A stretch of DNA of 64,000 nt from Bacteroidia bacterium (lineage in GTDB: Bacteria > Bacteroidota > Bacteroidia > Flavobacteriales > Flavobacteriaceae), in contig JAUIBH010000002.1 in NCBI GenBank assembly GCA_030427985.1, forward strand, positions 17,423-81,422. Reading direction: 5' to 3'. Position 1 is the stretch's first letter, and each line of letters begins with the position of its first letter. The notes beneath the pieces were generated by a model that made no database searches, was not told where the DNA came from, and was given only the letters and a program-made list of their open reading frames with translations. Of the stretch, positions 35,045 to 44,037 are shown piece by piece. The translations under genes and the position numbers were made by a program.

Positions 35045-35365
35045 ATGAATGTAATAGTTGCCTCTACATATTACACCTTATACCAGTCTGAGAAGGAACG
35101 TTCGTTCTATTTGGATTTTGGCCAAAAAATGGTTCGAATGTCGCTTTGCCAATTGTTGGCACTTCGGTACAAAGTAATGTCCATACCCATTGAAGACCAT
35201 TTTGACGGCGATTTGAACAAACACGGATTTGAGGTTTTATTGCTCTGCAACAAAGAACACCTCTTTGTCTTGAACACTTACGAAATTTTGGACCTAAAGC
35301 AATTTGTGGAACAAAGTTTTGTAGCCCTGGGACTTTCTGCGGAAGCGGAAACCGTAACTATTTAA
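35045..35365 (+). CDS. Conserved-looking cytoplasmic protein of unknown function
   Basis: The 106 residues have no signal peptide or membrane span. The sequence alternates strands and helices (MNVIVASTYYTLY, HGFEVLLLCNKEHLFVLNTYEIL), suggesting a small alpha/beta domain. I do not recognise it. It has its own well-formed promoter directly upstream and may begin without a 5' leader. It lies between an Lrp regulator and ferritin. Confidence 0.65.
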   Translation: MNVIVASTYYTLYQSEKERSFYLDFGQKMVRMSLCQLLALRYKVMSIPIEDHFDGDLNKHGFEVLLLCNKEHLFVLNTYEILDLKQFVEQSFVALGLSAEAETVTI

Positions 35366-35487
35366 TCCCTTTTTTCAGCTTCTTATTTTTATTCAATCTT
35401 AAACTACCTTAAAACAAGGGAGTTACTTCCAAAAGGCAGTTAAATTCCGTATTTTTGGTATTATAACTTATGACAAAACCTATTGAT

Positions 35488-36006
35488 ATGAAAGATATAG
35501 CAAGACAAAGTATGAGCATAAAAGTGGAATCCATGGATTTGCTCAACGGACAGATAAAAATGGAAGCCCATGCTTCTGCCACCTATTTGGCCATGGCGTC
35601 TTGGTGCGAGCAGAATGGGTTTTTTACCAGTGCCAAATTTTTCTATAAGCAATCTGAAGAAGAACGCGGACACATGATGAAGATTTTCGAATTTTTGGTA
35701 GATACTGGCGGAAACCCGGTTTCCCCAGAGGTAGCCGATATCAATCACGATTATGCTTCTATAGTGGATGTGTTTGAAAACACCTTGGAGCATGAAGTAA
35801 AAGTGACCAAGTCCATTCACAATATTGTTAAAAAAGCTCGCGAATTGGGCGATATTGCCACAGAGCGCTTTTTGGATTGGTTTGTTTTGGAACAAGTTGA
35901 GGAAGAAAACACCATCCGTGATATTTTGGATATGATCGAGGTTACCGGCACTGAAGGTGTTGGACTACAAATGATCGATAACCAAGTTGCCAGCTGGATT
36001 AAGTAA
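35488..36006 (+). CDS. Ferritin
   Basis: From the ATG at 35488 there are 172 residues; an ATG 6 codons upstream (35470) is the other choice. It is a four-helix ferritin of the non-haem FtnA type, with ferroxidase-centre residues in QIKMEAHASATYLAMASW (Glu), SEEERGHMMKI (ExxH) and LEQVEEENTIRDIL. It stores iron as a 24-mer in the cytoplasm. TATTTTTG at 35450-35457 is a -7 box match. Confidence 0.94.
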   Translation: MKDIARQSMSIKVESMDLLNGQIKMEAHASATYLAMASWCEQNGFFTSAKFFYKQSEEERGHMMKIFEFLVDTGGNPVSPEVADINHDYASIVDVFENTLEHEVKVTKSIHNIVKKARELGDIATERFLDWFVLEQVEEENTIRDILDMIEVTGTEGVGLQMIDNQVASWIK

Positions 36007-36056
36007 ATAAATCCAATTACAATAACTTAAAATAGGCTAGTAAAAATATAGATTTT

Positions 36057-36137
36057 CGTCAACCTGAACTTGTTTCAGGTTCTCATAGTGATTTCTTTAT
36101 GAGTTTGATGAGATTCTGAAATAAATTCAGAATGACG
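36057..36137. repeat. REP-like element, two nested palindromes as a 30-bp inverted repeat
   Basis: The left arm (36057-36086) and the right arm (36108-36137) are inverted copies with 24 of 30 bases alike. Each arm is itself a hairpin: CCTGAA-CTTGT-TTCAGG on the left and ATTCTGAA-ATAAA-TTCAGAAT on the right. The arrangement, between the ferritin gene and the convergent zinc protease gene, resembles bacterial interspersed palindromic units. Confidence 0.7.
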
Positions 36138-36207
36138 ATTTTCAAAACATACAATTAAAAAAGGGAGCCGATTGGTTCCCTTTTTTGTTTCACAATTTGA
36201 TAATTTC

Positions 36208-36909
36208 TTAGTCCCTTCCGCCAAAAACTTGGAAAGCCCAATAAATCAAGGAAGCCAAGGCACCCAATGCAGCTACCAAATACGTTCTGGCCGCCCATTT
36301 TAAAGCATCTTCAGAGCCAGCATATTCTTCTTGGCTTACCATGTTCTTTTGCTTTAACCACACTAAGGCGCGTCTACTGGCATCATATTCCACGGGAAGG
36401 GTCACAAAACTGAATACTGTGGCCAATCCCATCATAATCAATCCGGCTACTGCAATATAAAAACCAATCCCGCCGGCCACTCCAGTAGCAGCCATCAACA
36501 TAATACCTCCAAAGACAATCCAAGTAGACATTCCCGAAGTAACACTTACCACAGGCACCAATTTGGAACGCATAGTCAACCATTCATAGGCCTGCGCATG
36601 TTGTACAGCATGGCCACACTCATGGGCAGCAACGGCTGCAGCTGCAGCATTCCGTTGGTTATATACGCCTTCACTTAAATTCACGGTTTTATTTTTAGGA
36701 TTGTAGTGGTCTGTTAACATTCCAGGAGTGGAGATTACTTTTACATCCCGAATTCCGTGATCATCCAACATTTTCTGGGCAATTTCGGCCCCACTCATTC
36801 CATTTCGTAGGTGAACCTTGGAATATTTTTTGAATTTGCTTTTCAATTTGCTGCTCACCAACCAACTGATCAACGCAATTCCACCAATCAATATATAATA
36901 TGTCATCAT
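36208..36909 (-). CDS. Zinc metallopeptidase, YugP family
   Basis: From the ATG at 36909 (or the next one at 36906) the protein has about 233 residues, with an N-terminal membrane span (YYILIGGIALISWLV), the zinc motif HECGHA (HExxH, near residue 113) and further hydrophobic spans in the second half (VSVTSGMSTWIVFGGIM...). A longer open frame to 37020 runs into the ald terminator and is not the start. This is the inner-membrane YugP-type family; its substrate is unknown. Confidence 0.88.
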   Translation of the reverse strand: MMTYYILIGGIALISWLVSSKLKSKFKKYSKVHLRNGMSGAEIAQKMLDDHGIRDVKVISTPGMLTDHYNPKNKTVNLSEGVYNQRNAAAAAVAAHECGHAVQHAQAYEWLTMRSKLVPVVSVTSGMSTWIVFGGIMLMAATGVAGGIGFYIAVAGLIMMGLATVFSFVTLPVEYDASRRALVWLKQKNMVSQEEYAGSEDALKWAARTYLVAALGALASLIYWAFQVFGGRD

Positions 36910-36952
36910 AGCTTTTCTGTTTAGTCTACTAAATATACCACATTTAAGCAAA

Positions 36953-36980
36953 AACCCCGCCAAATATTGGCAGGGTTCTT
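36953..36980 (-). terminator. Terminator of ald
   Basis: AACCCCGCCA, loop AATAT, TGGCAGGGTT; read on the minus strand the stem is followed by TTTTTG. It lies 19 bases after the ald stop. Confidence 0.85.
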
Positions 36981-36998
36981 TTACTGACAAAATGTATG

Positions 36999-38099
36999 TT
37001 ATGCCACTGCTGGCTCCCAATGAAAAGCTTCGATAATTTCCTTGTAAACTACTTCGCCTTCCGCAATGTTCAATCCTTTGGCCAATGATTTATCTAAATT
37101 ACATGCGCTACGCCATCCCATATTGGCCAATTTTAGCACATAGGGCAGTGTTACATTCGTCAAGGCAACTGTAGAAGTATAAGGCACTGCCCCTGGCATA
37201 TTGGCTACACAATAGTGGACCACATCATCAATAATATAAACGGGGTCCTCATGGGTTGTGGGTTTTGTGGTTTCAACGCATCCCCCTTGATCTACGGCCA
37301 CGTCCACAATCACAGTTCCGGGATGCATGTCTTTGAGCATATCCCTCGTAATCAGGTTTGGCGCTTTAGCACCCTTTAAAAGAACACCACCTATAATAAG
37401 ATCATGGGTTTTAATATGTTTTCTAATATTGAATTCATTGGAGAACTCCGTGACCACATGACTCGGCATAATATCGTTCACATAGCGGAGCTTTTTCATG
37501 TTCACATCTAAAATGGTTACTTGGGCACCCAGGCCTGCTGCCATTTTTGCAGCTTGAACCCCAACGGTTCCAGCCCCCAAAACCAAAACACGGCCCGGTG
37601 ATACTCCGGGAACACCTCCCAAAAGCACTCCTTTACCCTTTACGGGCTTCTCTAAAAATTTGGCCCCTTGCTGAATGGCCATCCGTCCAGCAACTTCCGA
37701 CATGGGAGTGAGGAGCGGAAGACTTCCGTCTTCATCCTCAACCGTTTCATAGGCAATGCAGATGGATTTGCTTTTGATCATGGCTTGGGTCAATGCTTCG
37801 CTTGACGCAAAATGAAAGTACGTGAACACAATCTGACCCTTTTGGATAAGATCGTACTCTTGGGCAACGGGCTCTTTTACCTTAACGATCATATCACTCA
37901 TGGCATACACCTGACCAATCGTATCCAAAATGGTAGCTCCTGCCCGTTGATAATCATGATTGAAAAAACCACTGCCCTCACCTGCACCTGATTGCACATA
38001 GACAGTATGGTTGTTCTTTACCAGTTCAAAAACCCCAGCTGGCGTCATCCCAACCCGGCTTTCATTGTTCTTGATTTCTTTTGGTACCCCTACAATCAT
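36999..38099 (-). CDS. ald: Alanine dehydrogenase
   Basis: From the ATG at 38099 there are 366 residues beginning MIVGVPKEIKNNESRVGMTP, the standard start; the longer frame to 38183 adds 28 residues with no match. The NAD site is GRVLVLGAGTVGVQAA (about residues 165-180), and NMPGAVPYTSTVALTN is the family's C-terminal signature. It interconverts alanine and pyruvate plus ammonia, feeding amino acids into central metabolism. The upstream region has palindromic GGGGT/ACCCC elements (38211-38286) that may be regulatory. Confidence 0.96.
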   Translation of the reverse strand: MIVGVPKEIKNNESRVGMTPAGVFELVKNNHTVYVQSGAGEGSGFFNHDYQRAGATILDTIGQVYAMSDMIVKVKEPVAQEYDLIQKGQIVFTYFHFASSEALTQAMIKSKSICIAYETVEDEDGSLPLLTPMSEVAGRMAIQQGAKFLEKPVKGKGVLLGGVPGVSPGRVLVLGAGTVGVQAAKMAAGLGAQVTILDVNMKKLRYVNDIMPSHVVTEFSNEFNIRKHIKTHDLIIGGVLLKGAKAPNLITRDMLKDMHPGTVIVDVAVDQGGCVETTKPTTHEDPVYIIDDVVHYCVANMPGAVPYTSTVALTNVTLPYVLKLANMGWRSACNLDKSLAKGLNIAEGEVVYKEIIEAFHWEPAVA

Positions 38100-38210
38100 T
38101 TTGTTGTGTTTTATGATTACACTCCCAAAGTTGTTACAAAAAAAACAAATAGCGAAACAAAATCGATAAAAAGTAGGGGTCAATGGCTAAAAAACATCTT
38201 TTTTAACGCT

Positions 38211-38286
38211 AATACCCCTTTTCTAATAGGGGTATTTATATTTTTTAAATGTTTTATTAGGTTATACCCTATATTTTTTAGGGGTT
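38211..38286. promoter_or_regulatory. Palindromic GGGGTA/TACCCC region upstream of ald
   Basis: AATACCCCT (38211-38219) and AGGGGTATT (38228-38236) form a perfect 9-bp stem with an 8-base loop. Partial copies follow: TTATACCC at about 38262 and TTAGGGGTTAA near 38278-38288. The region is very AT-rich between them. It lies 110-190 bases upstream of ald and could bind a regulator such as an Lrp protein; this is a guess. Confidence 0.4.
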
Positions 38287-38302
38287 AAATAGTTTTAAAA
38301 TA

Positions 38303-38329
38303 AAAAAGCATGCCGAATGCATGCTTTTT
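38303..38329. terminator. Terminator of leuS
   Basis: AAAAAGCATGC, loop CGAAT, GCATGCTTTTT. Perfect 11-bp stem, 57 bases past the leuS stop, usable in both directions. Confidence 0.85.
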
Positions 38330-38385
38330 AATGGTTTGTTGAATAAATATCAATAAAAATAGACCTCAGCCTATAGATTTAAAAT

Positions 38386-41300
38386 TTACCCTACAATATT
38401 CACAATCTTTCCAGGAACTACAATCACCTTTTTAGGGGTACGCCCCTGTAGTTGTTCCTGGGTTTTCTCATGGGCCAAGACGGCAGCCTCGATTTCGTCC
38501 TTGCCCATATCCAAGGGCAATTCCAATTTAAAGCGCATTTTACCATTAAAGGAAATAGGGTATTCCTTGCTGCTTTCCACCAAGTATTTCTCTTCGAACT
38601 TGGGGAACGGGGCTTCTGCAATCGACTCGGTATGACCCAATCGCTCCCAAAGCTCCTCAGCGATATGTGGGGCATAGGGCGATACCAAAATAGCCAAGGG
38701 TTCCAAAATAGCCTTGCTGGTGCATTTTTGGGCCGTCAACTCGTTTACGCAGATCATAAAGGTGGATACCGACGTATTGAACGAAAAGTTCTCTATATCC
38801 TCTTCCACTTTTTTGATGGTCTTGTGGAGGGTTTTTAGGTTTTCTGGAGTGGGTTCCGCTTCAGTGACGCTTCGACTTCGCTCAGCGTCCGAATTGATAA
38901 AGGGGGAATAGAGTTTCCAGAGTTTTTTGAGAAAGGAGTGTACACCGGTAATGCCAGCCGTGTTCCAAGGTTTGGATTGCTCCAACGGCCCCAAGAACAT
39001 CTCATACAAACGCAATGAATCTGCCCCGTACTCCTCACAAATGGCATCTGGGTTGACGACATTGTATTTGGATTTGGACATTTTTTCTACTTCACGGCCC
39101 ACAATAAAAGAGCCATCTTCTTCATATTCGTATTGTGCTTTATGATGTTCAGGCCTCCATTTTTTAAACCCTTCAATATTTAACTCATCTGATGAATCCA
39201 CCAAATTGACATCTGTATTTATAGGTATAAATGTAAACCTCAAATTTCCTTTAAGAAGGCTAACTATTTCATCAGGACTTTTATCAGAAAAGCTATTTGA
39301 AACCCAATTATCCTGACCAAACAATTGATTGAAATTATTAGGAATCAATTCCTTTATCCTATTATTCAAAACGTCATCTTCTCTACCTATATCTTCTATT
39401 AAATCAAGTGGTTTATCGACCCTGCCTTTTGAAACGAATCTAAGTGGAAGCTTTATCGGGTGATGTTTTGTTACTTTTTTTTGAGGACTATATCGATACC
39501 AGACTGCCTCTGCATAAACAAAAGCACTCGTCCCTGTAATCATCCCTTGGTTGATCAACTTTTGCGCATACTCGTCCTTGGGCACATAGCCCCTATCAAA
39601 CATAAATTTCTGCCAAAAACGGGAATACAACAGGTGACCTGTGGCGTGTTCGCTTCCACCAATATAGAGATCCACATCCTGCCAATAGTCAATGGCCTCC
39701 TTGGAGAAAATAGCATCATCATTGCGCGGGTCCATATACCTATTAAAGTATTGGGAGCTTCCCGCCCAACCCGGCATGGTATTCAATTCCAATGGAAAAA
39801 CCGTCTTATGATCGATTAAATCATTGCTGACTACTTCATTTTTTTCAGTGTCCCAAGCCCAATGCGTAGCATTGCCCAAAGGCGGCTCGCCCGTTTCGGT
39901 AGGGAGGTATTTTTCCACTTCGGGAAGTTCCAACGGCAAATGTTCCAAGTCAATCATTTGCGGCATCCCATCCACATAATAGACGGGGAAAGGCTCCCCC
40001 CAATACCGTTGACGGCTAAAAACGGCATCCCGAAGGCGATAGTTCACTTTTCCTATCCCATGTCCAGTTTTTTCCAATTCAGCAATGATTTTCTTCATAG
40101 CATCTTTATAGGAAAGCCCGTTTAGAAAATCGGAATTGGCAATTACTGTGGTTTCCTTGTCGGCAAATGCCTCTTCGGAAATATCGACCCCTTCAAAAAT
40201 ATTAGGAATAGGAATATTGTAATATTTGGCAAAATCGTAATCGCGCTGGTCACCACAAGGCACCGCCATCACTGCGCCGGTTCCGTAACTGGCCAACACA
40301 TAGTCGCCAATCCAAATAGGAATGGGTTCTTTGGTAAATGGATGCTCCGCATACGCTCCCGTGAATACACCAGAAACGGTTTTTACATCAGCCATCCTAT
40401 CCCGCTCGGAACGTTTGGCGGTGGCTTCCACATAAGCATCAACTTCCGTTTTTTGCTCGGGTGTGGTGATTTTGGCCACCAACTCGTGTTCAGGGGCCAA
40501 GGTCATAAAACTCACCCCAAAAATGGTATCGGGGCGGGTGGTGAAAACCTCGATTTGATAGGGGTGATTGAGCGGAGTCGAAATCATATCTTGGTCGCTT
40601 CGACTTCCTGCCCGTCCGGCAGGCGGGCGCTCAGCGTCCAATACATTAAAAGTAACCGATGCTCCTACGGAGCGACCAATCCAATTGGTTTGGGAATCCT
40701 TGAGCGGCTGCGGCCAGTCAATTCTGTTCAATCCATCCAATAAACGTTGGGCATAAGCCGTAATCCGCATGCTCCATTGCGTCATTTTTTTGCGTATTAC
40801 CGGATGGCCTCCACGTTCGGAAACACCGTTTACAATCTCATCATTGGCCAAAACGGTTCCCAAAGCAGGGCACCAGTTGACTTCGGTATCGGCCAAATAG
40901 GTCAATCTATATTTTAAGAGGATTTCTTGCTTTTCCTTTTCCGAAAAATTGGCCCAATCTTCAGCAGAAAAAACAGGAATATCCTCATCGCACGCGGCTT
41001 CTACTTTTGCATTCCCTTCTTTTTCGAAGAGCGCAACCAAGGTTGAAATATCCTCGGCTTTATCGGAAACTTTGTTGTACCACGAGTTGAACAATTGGAT
41101 AAAAATCCACTGCGTCCATTTATAATAGCCAGGATTGGAGGTGCGCACTTCGCGGTCCCAATCAAACGAAAAGCCAAGTTCATCCAACTGCTCTCGGTAC
41201 CTTTTAATGTTGTTTTCCGTCGTTATGGCCGGATGCTGTCCTGTTTGAATAGCGTATTGCTCTGCAGGTAGTCCAAAAGAATCATACCCCATAGGATGCA

Positions 41301-41517
41301 GCACATTGAAACCTTTATGTCTTTTGTAGCGCGAATAGATGTCCGTGGCGATATACCCCAGTGGATGCCCCACATGCAACCCTGCCCCAGAAGGGTACGG
41401 AAACATGGACAATGCATAAAATTTGGGTTTGTTGGAGTCGTTGGACGCTTTAAACGTTTTGTTTTTCGCCCAATATTGCTGCCATTTGTCTTCTATCTGA
41501 CGGAAATCGTAATTCAT
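38386..41517 (-). CDS. leuS: Leucyl-tRNA synthetase with several insertions
   Basis: From the ATG at 41517 ([16 protein letters not shown]) there are 1043 residues, clearly longer than the usual 920-950 of the family. HVGH (HIGH motif) lies near residue 48, the editing domain holds [12 protein letters not shown] and the catalytic loop is [11 protein letters not shown]. The extra length comes from three places: two short segments encoded by palindromic repeats (near residues 293-313 and 876-883) and a roughly 60-100-residue AT-rich stretch before KMSKS. All keep the frame, so the enzyme is probably functional. An ATG 5 codons upstream lies only 10 bases after the -7 box, so 41517 is preferred. 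Confidence 0.95.
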   Translation of the reverse strand: MNYDFRQIEDKWQQYWAKNKTFKASNDSNKPKFYALSMFPYPSGAGLHVGHPLGYIATDIYSRYKRHKGFNVLHPMGYDSFGLPAEQYAIQTGQHPAITTENNIKRYREQLDELGFSFDWDREVRTSNPGYYKWTQWIFIQLFNSWYNKVSDKAEDISTLVALFEKEGNAKVEAACDEDIPVFSAEDWANFSEKEKQEILLKYRLTYLADTEVNWCPALGTVLANDEIVNGVSERGGHPVIRKKMTQWSMRITAYAQRLLDGLNRIDWPQPLKDSQTNWIGRSVGASVTFNVLDAERPPAGRAGSRSDQDMISTPLNHPYQIEVFTTRPDTIFGVSFMTLAPEHELVAKITTPEQKTEVDAYVEATAKRSERDRMADVKTVSGVFTGAYAEHPFTKEPIPIWIGDYVLASYGTGAVMAVPCGDQRDYDFAKYYNIPIPNIFEGVDISEEAFADKETTVIANSDFLNGLSYKDAMKKIIAELEKTGHGIGKVNYRLRDAVFSRQRYWGEPFPVYYVDGMPQMIDLEHLPLELPEVEKYLPTETGEPPLGNATHWAWDTEKNEVVSNDLIDHKTVFPLELNTMPGWAGSSQYFNRYMDPRNDDAIFSKEAIDYWQDVDLYIGGSEHATGHLLYSRFWQKFMFDRGYVPKDEYAQKLINQGMITGTSAFVYAEAVWYRYSPQKKVTKHHPIKLPLRFVSKGRVDKPLDLIEDIGREDDVLNNRIKELIPNNFNQLFGQDNWVSNSFSDKSPDEIVSLLKGNLRFTFIPINTDVNLVDSSDELNIEGFKKWRPEHHKAQYEYEEDGSFIVGREVEKMSKSKYNVVNPDAICEEYGADSLRLYEMFLGPLEQSKPWNTAGITGVHSFLKKLWKLYSPFINSDAERSRSVTEAEPTPENLKTLHKTIKKVEEDIENFSFNTSVSTFMICVNELTAQKCTSKAILEPLAILVSPYAPHIAEELWERLGHTESIAEAPFPKFEEKYLVESSKEYPISFNGKMRFKLELPLDMGKDEIEAAVLAHEKTQEQLQGRTPKKVIVVPGKIVNIVG
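38866..38889. repeat. Palindromic repeat inside leuS (simple copy)
   Basis: GACGCT and AGCGTC bracket TCGACTTCGCTC. The core CGCTTCGACTTCGCTCAGCG resembles the short interspersed palindromes often seen between flavobacterial genes. Here it encodes DAERSRSV in the C-terminal region of LeuS. Confidence 0.65.
40568..40637. repeat. Composite palindromic repeat inside leuS
   Basis: An inverted copy (40568-40585, TTGAGCGGAGTCGAAATC) faces a second copy whose halves CGCTTCGACTTC (40596-40607) and GCTCAGCG (40629-40636) are split by a 21-bp palindromic insert (40608-40628). The segment encodes [15 protein letters not shown]...STPL at the edge of the editing domain. Confidence 0.65.
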
Positions 41518-41542
41518 GCTATTCACTTTCATTTTCGAGTTG

Positions 41543-41571
41543 CAAAAATAGGTTTAATCCCCTAAATACAA
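41543..41571 (-). promoter_or_regulatory. Promoter of leuS
   Basis: On the minus strand TTG (41571-41569), 18 bases, TATTTTTG (41550-41543). Both elements and spacing match the consensus. Confidence 0.65.
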
Positions 41572-41606
41572 TTTACTTTTCTATTTTTACGTATTGATTC
41601 CACTAT

Positions 41607-42485
41607 ATGAGCCAATATATTGAAAGATATCAGCGAAGAAAACTGATTTCCTCTTATTTTTCCGTGGTTTTGAGCATCGCTTTGGTGCTGTTCCTCTTGG
41701 GAACGCTTGGTCTTTTGGTGCTGAACACCAAAAAACTGGCCGACCACTTTAAGGAGCAGATTACCATTTCGGTCTTTTTGAAGGACAACGCCAAACCTGT
41801 GGAGATTGACCAGTTGCAGAAAAGTTTGACTTTGGCCGAGTATACCAAGTCAGCTGATTATATCTCCAAAGAAGATGCTGCGGAACAATACAGCGAGGAC
41901 ATCGGAGAGAATTTTGTAGAGTTTTTGGGCTACAACCCCCTTAAAAATTCCATCGATGTCCATTTAAAAGCTGATTTTGTCTCTCCAGAGCAGATTGCAG
42001 AAATTGCCGAAGAAATCTCCACAAAAACGTATGTGGATGAAGTGAGCTATGACAAGCCTTTGATTTCACTGCTCAACGATAACGCCCGAAAGATCAGTTT
42101 GTGGATTTTGGTGGCCAGTGCTGTTTTTACGGTGATTGCGGTATTGCTCATCAATAGCTCTATCCGATTGTCCATATATTCCAAGCGTTTTATCATCAAG
42201 ACCATGCAGATGGTGGGGGCCACCAAGACCTTTATCAGAAGGCCATTTATCTGGACAAATATTAAGTTAGGAATGATAGGGGCCGCTGTGGCGTTGATTT
42301 CATTGAGTATCCTTATTTATTATATCAACAAAAATTTCCCAGAGCTGAATCTGCTTCAAGATTACTTGGTTCTCATCTTTTTGTTTGTTGGTGTGTTTGG
42401 ATTGGGAGTCATTATTTCATGGGCCAGTACGCACTTTGCTACGCAACGTTTTCTGAATCTGAGGACTGATGATCTGTACTATTAG
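41607..42485 (+). CDS. ftsX: Cell division protein FtsX
   Basis: The 292 residues have the FtsX layout: cytoplasmic start (RYQRRKLISS), first membrane span (about 16-38), a periplasmic domain (about 45-155; ITISVFLKDNAKPVEI), then three more spans with the conserved IRLSIYSKRFIIKTMQMVGAT stretch before the third. With FtsE it controls peptidoglycan hydrolases at the septum; ftsE is not in the window. It begins a plus-strand cell-envelope cluster with DUF3098, uppP and truB. Confidence 0.92.
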   Translation: MSQYIERYQRRKLISSYFSVVLSIALVLFLLGTLGLLVLNTKKLADHFKEQITISVFLKDNAKPVEIDQLQKSLTLAEYTKSADYISKEDAAEQYSEDIGENFVEFLGYNPLKNSIDVHLKADFVSPEQIAEIAEEISTKTYVDEVSYDKPLISLLNDNARKISLWILVASAVFTVIAVLLINSSIRLSIYSKRFIIKTMQMVGATKTFIRRPFIWTNIKLGMIGAAVALISLSILIYYINKNFPELNLLQDYLVLIFLFVGVFGLGVIISWASTHFATQRFLNLRTDDLYY

Positions 42486-42587
42486 ACAAAAGATATAAGA
42501 CCGCTTCGCTGATAGATTTGAGACGCGTAACTTCCCTTATAATTGGTTTAAGAAATATTCTGGGAAACTTTTCATTAAATTAGCGGC

Positions 42588-42851
42588 ATGAGTAAGAAAA
42601 ACAAGAACGACCAGAAACCCACCAAGGAGTTCATTTTTCAGAAGAAAAACTATCTGTTCCTTTTTATCGGCATCATTTTTATTGCCCTGGGCTTTATTTT
42701 AATGAGTGGTGGTGGGAGTGATGATCCTGAAGTCTTCAATCCAGATATTTACAACTTTAGAAGAATCCGTTTGGCACCCACTTTGGTACTGATCGGTTTG
42801 GGCATTCAGATATATGCCATCTTGTTGAACCCTAACAAAAAGAAAGACTGA
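42588..42851 (+). CDS. DUF3098 membrane protein
   Basis: The 87 residues have two membrane spans (YLFLFIGIIFIALGFILM and LAPTLVLIGLGIQIYAILL) joined by a short loop with GGGSDDPEVFNPDIYNFRR, typical of DUF3098. The family is restricted to Bacteroidota and usually sits between ftsX and uppP, as here; a role with one of them is likely but unproved. Its TGA ends 1 base before the uppP start. Confidence 0.87.
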   Translation: MSKKNKNDQKPTKEFIFQKKNYLFLFIGIIFIALGFILMSGGGSDDPEVFNPDIYNFRRIRLAPTLVLIGLGIQIYAILLNPNKKKD

Positions 42852-42852
42852 T

Positions 42853-43647
42853 TTGGAGCTTATTGATGCTATCATTCTTGGGATTATCCAGGGGCTGACC
42901 GAGTTTTTACCTGTTTCATCCAGTGGACATTTGGAGTTGGGCAAAGCCATTTTGGGCGCACATGCTGTTCCTGAAGAAAGTTTATTGTTTACCGTAATCC
43001 TTCACTTTGCCACGGCCTTGAGTACCATTGTGGTCTTCCGAAAGGACATTTTAGAGATTTTCAAGGGACTTTTCCAATTCAAATGGAATGATGAAACGCA
43101 GTTTTCCTTAAAAATCATCATTTCTATGATTCCCGCTGCCTTAGTAGGTATCTTTTTGAATGATTTTATCGAGGTGTTTTTTGATGGTGCCATTGTCATT
43201 GTGGGCATCATGCTCATCATCACCGCTTTTTTATTGTATTTGGCGGATTTGGCCAAAACCACGGATAAAGGGGTTTCGTTCCGAAGCGCTTTTGCCATTG
43301 GTATGGCACAAGCTGTGGCCATATTGCCCGGAATTTCCCGAAGTGGTGCCACCATTTCGGCAGCTGTTCTTTTGGGCGTGGACAAAGGTAAGTCGGCTCG
43401 GTTTTCCTTTTTAATGGTGGTTCCTTTGATTTTGGGAAAAGTGGCCAAAGATTTAATGAGTGGCGACATTAATTTCCACGGAGACCAGGCCGTGGCCATG
43501 GGTGCAGGATTTATTGCCGCCTTTATTGCGGGACTTGCTGCATGTACTTGGATGATCAAGTTGGTACGCCAGAGCAAATTGACCTATTTTGCCATTTACT
43601 GTTTAATTGTAGGGCTCATTGCCCTCGCTTGGAGCATTTGGGGGTGA
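42853..43647 (+). CDS. uppP: Undecaprenyl-diphosphatase
   Basis: The 264 residues start at a TTG (42853), giving the expected N-terminus (M)ELIDAIILGIIQGLTEFLP. Catalytic motifs are TEFLPVSSSGH (about residues 16-26) and PGISRSGAT (about 157-165). It recycles the lipid carrier for peptidoglycan and surface polymers at the inner membrane and gives bacitracin resistance when abundant. It is 1 base after DUF3098 and overlaps the next start (GTGA at 43644-43647). Confidence 0.95.
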   Translation: MELIDAIILGIIQGLTEFLPVSSSGHLELGKAILGAHAVPEESLLFTVILHFATALSTIVVFRKDILEIFKGLFQFKWNDETQFSLKIIISMIPAALVGIFLNDFIEVFFDGAIVIVGIMLIITAFLLYLADLAKTTDKGVSFRSAFAIGMAQAVAILPGISRSGATISAAVLLGVDKGKSARFSFLMVVPLILGKVAKDLMSGDINFHGDQAVAMGAGFIAAFIAGLAACTWMIKLVRQSKLTYFAIYCLIVGLIALAWSIWG

Positions 43648-44036
43648 TTTTTGAACGACTTTTTATCAACTACTACGTCTTAGCCCGGAAAAACAATCCA
43701 CAGCTAACACATTTAAAACTGATTAGCAAATCAGCTCGTTTGGTAACTTTCGTTCTAACGGTCAGTATAATCTACTTGTTTCTACTTTCAATACTTACTT
43801 TGAATAAAATCCTAAATGTTGATGTTCAATTATCTTCCTATAAGTGGTATTTGATTGGATTTCTGGCTGCAGGTATTTTAATTTTCGATTATCTCTTTAA
43901 AAAGCACTTACGGGAAAAGTATCCAGATTTTATTGAAGCAGCATACGCTCCAAAAGTTAAACAGGTGTATATTTTAACAGCCTTGTATCTTGTTGGCCCA
44001 CCAATACTCTTATTTTTATCCCTATTAGTCTTTTAG
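43644..44036 (+). CDS. Small membrane protein of unknown function, coupled to uppP
   Basis: I start it at the GTG at 43644, which overlaps the uppP stop as GTGA; a frame from 43542 lies inside uppP. The 130 residues contain three hydrophobic spans (VTFVLTVSIIYLFLLSILTL, YLIGFLAAGILIFDYLF, ILTALYLVGPPILLFLSLLVF) separated by basic loops. I do not recognise the family. Location between uppP and truB and the coupled start make it a genuine gene of the operon. Confidence 0.75.
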   Translation: MIFERLFINYYVLARKNNPQLTHLKLISKSARLVTFVLTVSIIYLFLLSILTLNKILNVDVQLSSYKWYLIGFLAAGILIFDYLFKKHLREKYPDFIEAAYAPKVKQVYILTALYLVGPPILLFLSLLVF

Positions 44037-44037
44037 T

